Shown one piece after another: positions 62,399-64,000 of a stretch of 64,000 nt of DNA (within the stretch, counting starts at the first letter, position 1; every line of letters starts with the position of its first letter). Source of the DNA: CAUZIZ01 sp965219005 (lineage in GTDB: Bacteria > Acidobacteriota > UBA6911 > RPQK01 > JAJDTT01); NCBI GenBank assembly GCA_965219005.1, contig CBDCMS010000001.1, positions 108,405-172,404 on the forward strand, read 5' to 3'. The notes beneath the pieces are model-generated. The model searched no databases. It worked only from the letters and a program-made list of their open reading frames with translations, and was not told the DNA's origin. Both the position numbers and the translations under genes were made by a program.

Positions 62399-63853
62399 TC
62401 AAGCCAGCAGTTTGGGCACGACGTTGCCGGCGACGTCGGTCAGACGGAAATCACGACCCTGATGCCGGAAAGTCAGTTCCTCGTGATCAAAGCCCAGGCA
62501 ATGAAGGATGGTGGCGTGTAGATCATGGACGTGAACGGGATCCTCAATGACGTTGAATGCAAAGTCATCGGTTTTCCCGATCACTTGTCCGCCCTTGATT
62601 CCTCCACCCGCCATCCACATGGTGAAAGCGTGACGGTGATGGTCTCGCCCCCAACTTTCTTTTCCAGCACCGGCCTTTCGGTCTTCCACAACCGGCGTGC
62701 GGCCAAACTCTCCGCCCCAGATCACCAGAGTGCTGTCCAGCAGTCCTCTTTCTTTGAGATCCCTTATCAAGGCCGCCGCTGGTTTGTCCGTAATGCCGCA
62801 GTTCTTCTTCAAGTTCTTGTCTAGGTCTTGGTGGGCATCCCAGCTGGCGTGGAAAAGCTGAACGAATCGGACCCCCCGCTCAATCATTCGCCGTGCCAGG
62901 AGGCAGTTTGTCGCGAATGGCTTGGTCGGTTCCTTGTTGACGCCGTACATTTCGAGAGTCTTGGCCGACTCGTCGGAAAAGTCGAGAAGGCCGGGAGCTG
63001 CTGCCTGCATTCGAAAAGCGAGCTCATAGGAAGCGATCCGCGAAGCTATTTCGTAGTCTCCGGTCTTCTGAAACTGCTGCTCGTTGAGATAACGAATGGC
63101 GTCCAGCCGTGACCGTTGAGCTTCCTTCGTCACCCCGGGCGGATTGGACAGGTATAGGACGGGGTCCCCGGTGCGCCTGAAGGGAACTCCTTGATGAACG
63201 GAAGGGAGAAAACCGCTGCTCCAGTTCTGAGTGCCGGCGCTGGTGCCACTCCCCGTGCTGAGCACAACGTAACCCGGTAGATTCTGTGAGTCGCTTCCCA
63301 GACCGTACGTGACCCAAGCCCCCATCGAGGGGCGACCTGGTAGGGGAGACCCGCAGTTCATCATCAACTGACCGGGATGGTGGTTGACGGTGTTGGTCTG
63401 CATCGAACGGATCAGGCAGATGTCGTCCGCCTGCTTGCCCAGGTGGGGCAATAGATCGCAAAGGTCCATCCCGCTTTGGCCGTAGCGTTTGAATTTGCGA
63501 GGACTGGCCCATACCTTGGCCGTCGGTCGAATGAAGGCCAGGTTGCCAAATTGCTTTCGCAGCGAATCGGGCAGGCTCTGCCCTTCCCAGCGCTTCATCT
63601 GTGGTTTGGGATCGAACAAATCGATGTGGCTGGGAGCTCCGGCCATGTATAGGAAGATCACGTTCTTGGCTTTGGGGGCGAAATGAGGCGCTTTGGGCGC
63701 CAGAGGATTCACCTCGGGCAGTTCCCGGCCGGGCGCCGCAATCAGTCCCTCCTGGGCCAGAAGATGGTAAAGAGCAACCATCCCGAAGCCGCCGGCGCAT
63801 TGCTGCAGAAAATTGCGCCTGTCTTGTATCTTGATGAAGTCCGCTAATTCCAT
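62399..63853 (-). CDS. DUF1501 Tat-exported protein
   Basis: 484 residues. Twin-arginine signal (IQDRRNFLQQCAGGFGMVAL). DUF1501, a sulfatase/alkaline-phosphatase-fold family: KAKNVIFLYMAGAPSHIDLF, DLCDLLPHLGKQADDICLIR, NTVNHHPGQLMMNCG, VIWGGEFGRTPVVEDRKAGA, GRDHHRHAFTMWMAGGGIKG and HVHDLHATILHCLGFDHEEL. The family is usually encoded beside DUF1549/1553 proteins, as here. Role unknown; periplasmic degradation of sulfated or other substrates is proposed for the pair. Confidence 0.9.
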   Translation of the reverse strand: MELADFIKIQDRRNFLQQCAGGFGMVALYHLLAQEGLIAAPGRELPEVNPLAPKAPHFAPKAKNVIFLYMAGAPSHIDLFDPKPQMKRWEGQSLPDSLRKQFGNLAFIRPTAKVWASPRKFKRYGQSGMDLCDLLPHLGKQADDICLIRSMQTNTVNHHPGQLMMNCGSPLPGRPSMGAWVTYGLGSDSQNLPGYVVLSTGSGTSAGTQNWSSGFLPSVHQGVPFRRTGDPVLYLSNPPGVTKEAQRSRLDAIRYLNEQQFQKTGDYEIASRIASYELAFRMQAAAPGLLDFSDESAKTLEMYGVNKEPTKPFATNCLLARRMIERGVRFVQLFHASWDAHQDLDKNLKKNCGITDKPAAALIRDLKERGLLDSTLVIWGGEFGRTPVVEDRKAGAGKESWGRDHHRHAFTMWMAGGGIKGGQVIGKTDDFAFNVIEDPVHVHDLHATILHCLGFDHEELTFRHQGRDFRLTDVAGNVVPKLLA

Positions 63854-63856
63854 AAT

Positions 63857-64000
63857 CTATCCCCGGGTAAAAAACTCGTCGAGATTGAGCAGGACACTGC
63901 TCAGACCGACCCAGACTGCTGCCTCCGCAGGATCTATTCCCTCCACACCTTCGGCGGAAAACAACGCCTCGACGGATTCCGGATTTTGCCTCAGCATTTC
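63857..64000 (-). CDS. DUF1553/1549 family protein, C-terminal end (runs off window)
   Basis: The last 47 codons are visible: QNPESVEALFSAEGVEGIDP then AAVWVGLSSVLLNLDEFFTR and a stop. Ending on LLNLDEFxTR is characteristic of the large planctomycete/acidobacterial DUF1549-DUF1553 proteins. 3 bp before the DUF1501 gene, same strand: an operon. Confidence 0.8.
   Translation of the reverse strand, partial: EMLRQNPESVEALFSAEGVEGIDPAEAAVWVGLSSVLLNLDEFFTRG

Overview
The window looks like a chromosomal segment of an uncultured bacterium, most probably an acidobacterium or a close relative. This rests on gene content: two large Ser/Thr kinases with a TolB/PD40-type propeller and the tail motif EELKRLVPT, an ECF sigma factor coupled to one of them, a secreted subtilase ending in SILWSD repeats, many secreted sialidase/BNR, FG-GAP and glycosidase-like proteins, and a DUF1501-DUF1553 pair. 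No rRNA or complete tRNA is present, so the assignment is inference.

Layout. 1-9470 is a graveyard of mobile DNA: a PAS-histidine kinase cut by a 205-bp tandem repeat, a degenerate cytosine methyltransferase, Tn3-family ends and a transposase tail, a 525-bp Tn3-like miniature element with a resolvase remnant, a 647-bp element with perfect 39-bp inverted repeats, an IS256-type tail and a broken M19 dipeptidase. Intact genes in it are a secreted propeller protein (1034), a SnoaL-like protein (4419) and a secreted sialidase-like protein (7009). 9470-27600 is a block of secreted carbohydrate-related proteins (a second propeller paralogue, sialidase-like lipoproteins, GHL-type glycosidases, a 990-aa FG-GAP protein) broken by a group II intron lacking its reverse transcriptase core, a truncated IS5 transposase and a frameshifted IS91-type transposase. 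Several genes survive only as tails or heads.

28298-34854 is a compact integrative element: divergent regulators, a CHC2 primase/Toprim/ATPase replication protein, a TubC-docking-like protein, a MerR-like helix-turn-helix protein and a tyrosine recombinase, overlapping or nearly so, followed by repeated arm-like sites and the 3' half of a tRNA-Arg. It has no structural phage genes and is bounded by a near-perfect 40-bp inverted repeat.

35000-50700 holds a NYN/LOTUS-type nuclease, a collagen-like cysteine-rich secreted protein sitting between head and tail remnants of a kinase paralogue, a DNA/RNA non-specific endonuclease, a receptor-like Ser/Thr kinase flanked by two copies of a hairpin element, a PD-(D/E)XK plus HNH nuclease pair, and a subtilase preceded by a sequence matching the cyclic-di-GMP-I (GEMM) riboswitch. 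50700-64000 holds a phosphodiesterase, degenerate intergenic repeats, an ECF sigma factor plus kinase pair (each with a late disabling change), an NHL-repeat protein, an Nramp-like transporter and the DUF1501/DUF1553 pair running off the window end.

The main themes are sensing (kinases, sigma, c-di-GMP) coupled to a large secreted repertoire, and strong erosion by transposons, with paralogues reduced to fragments at deletion junctions.
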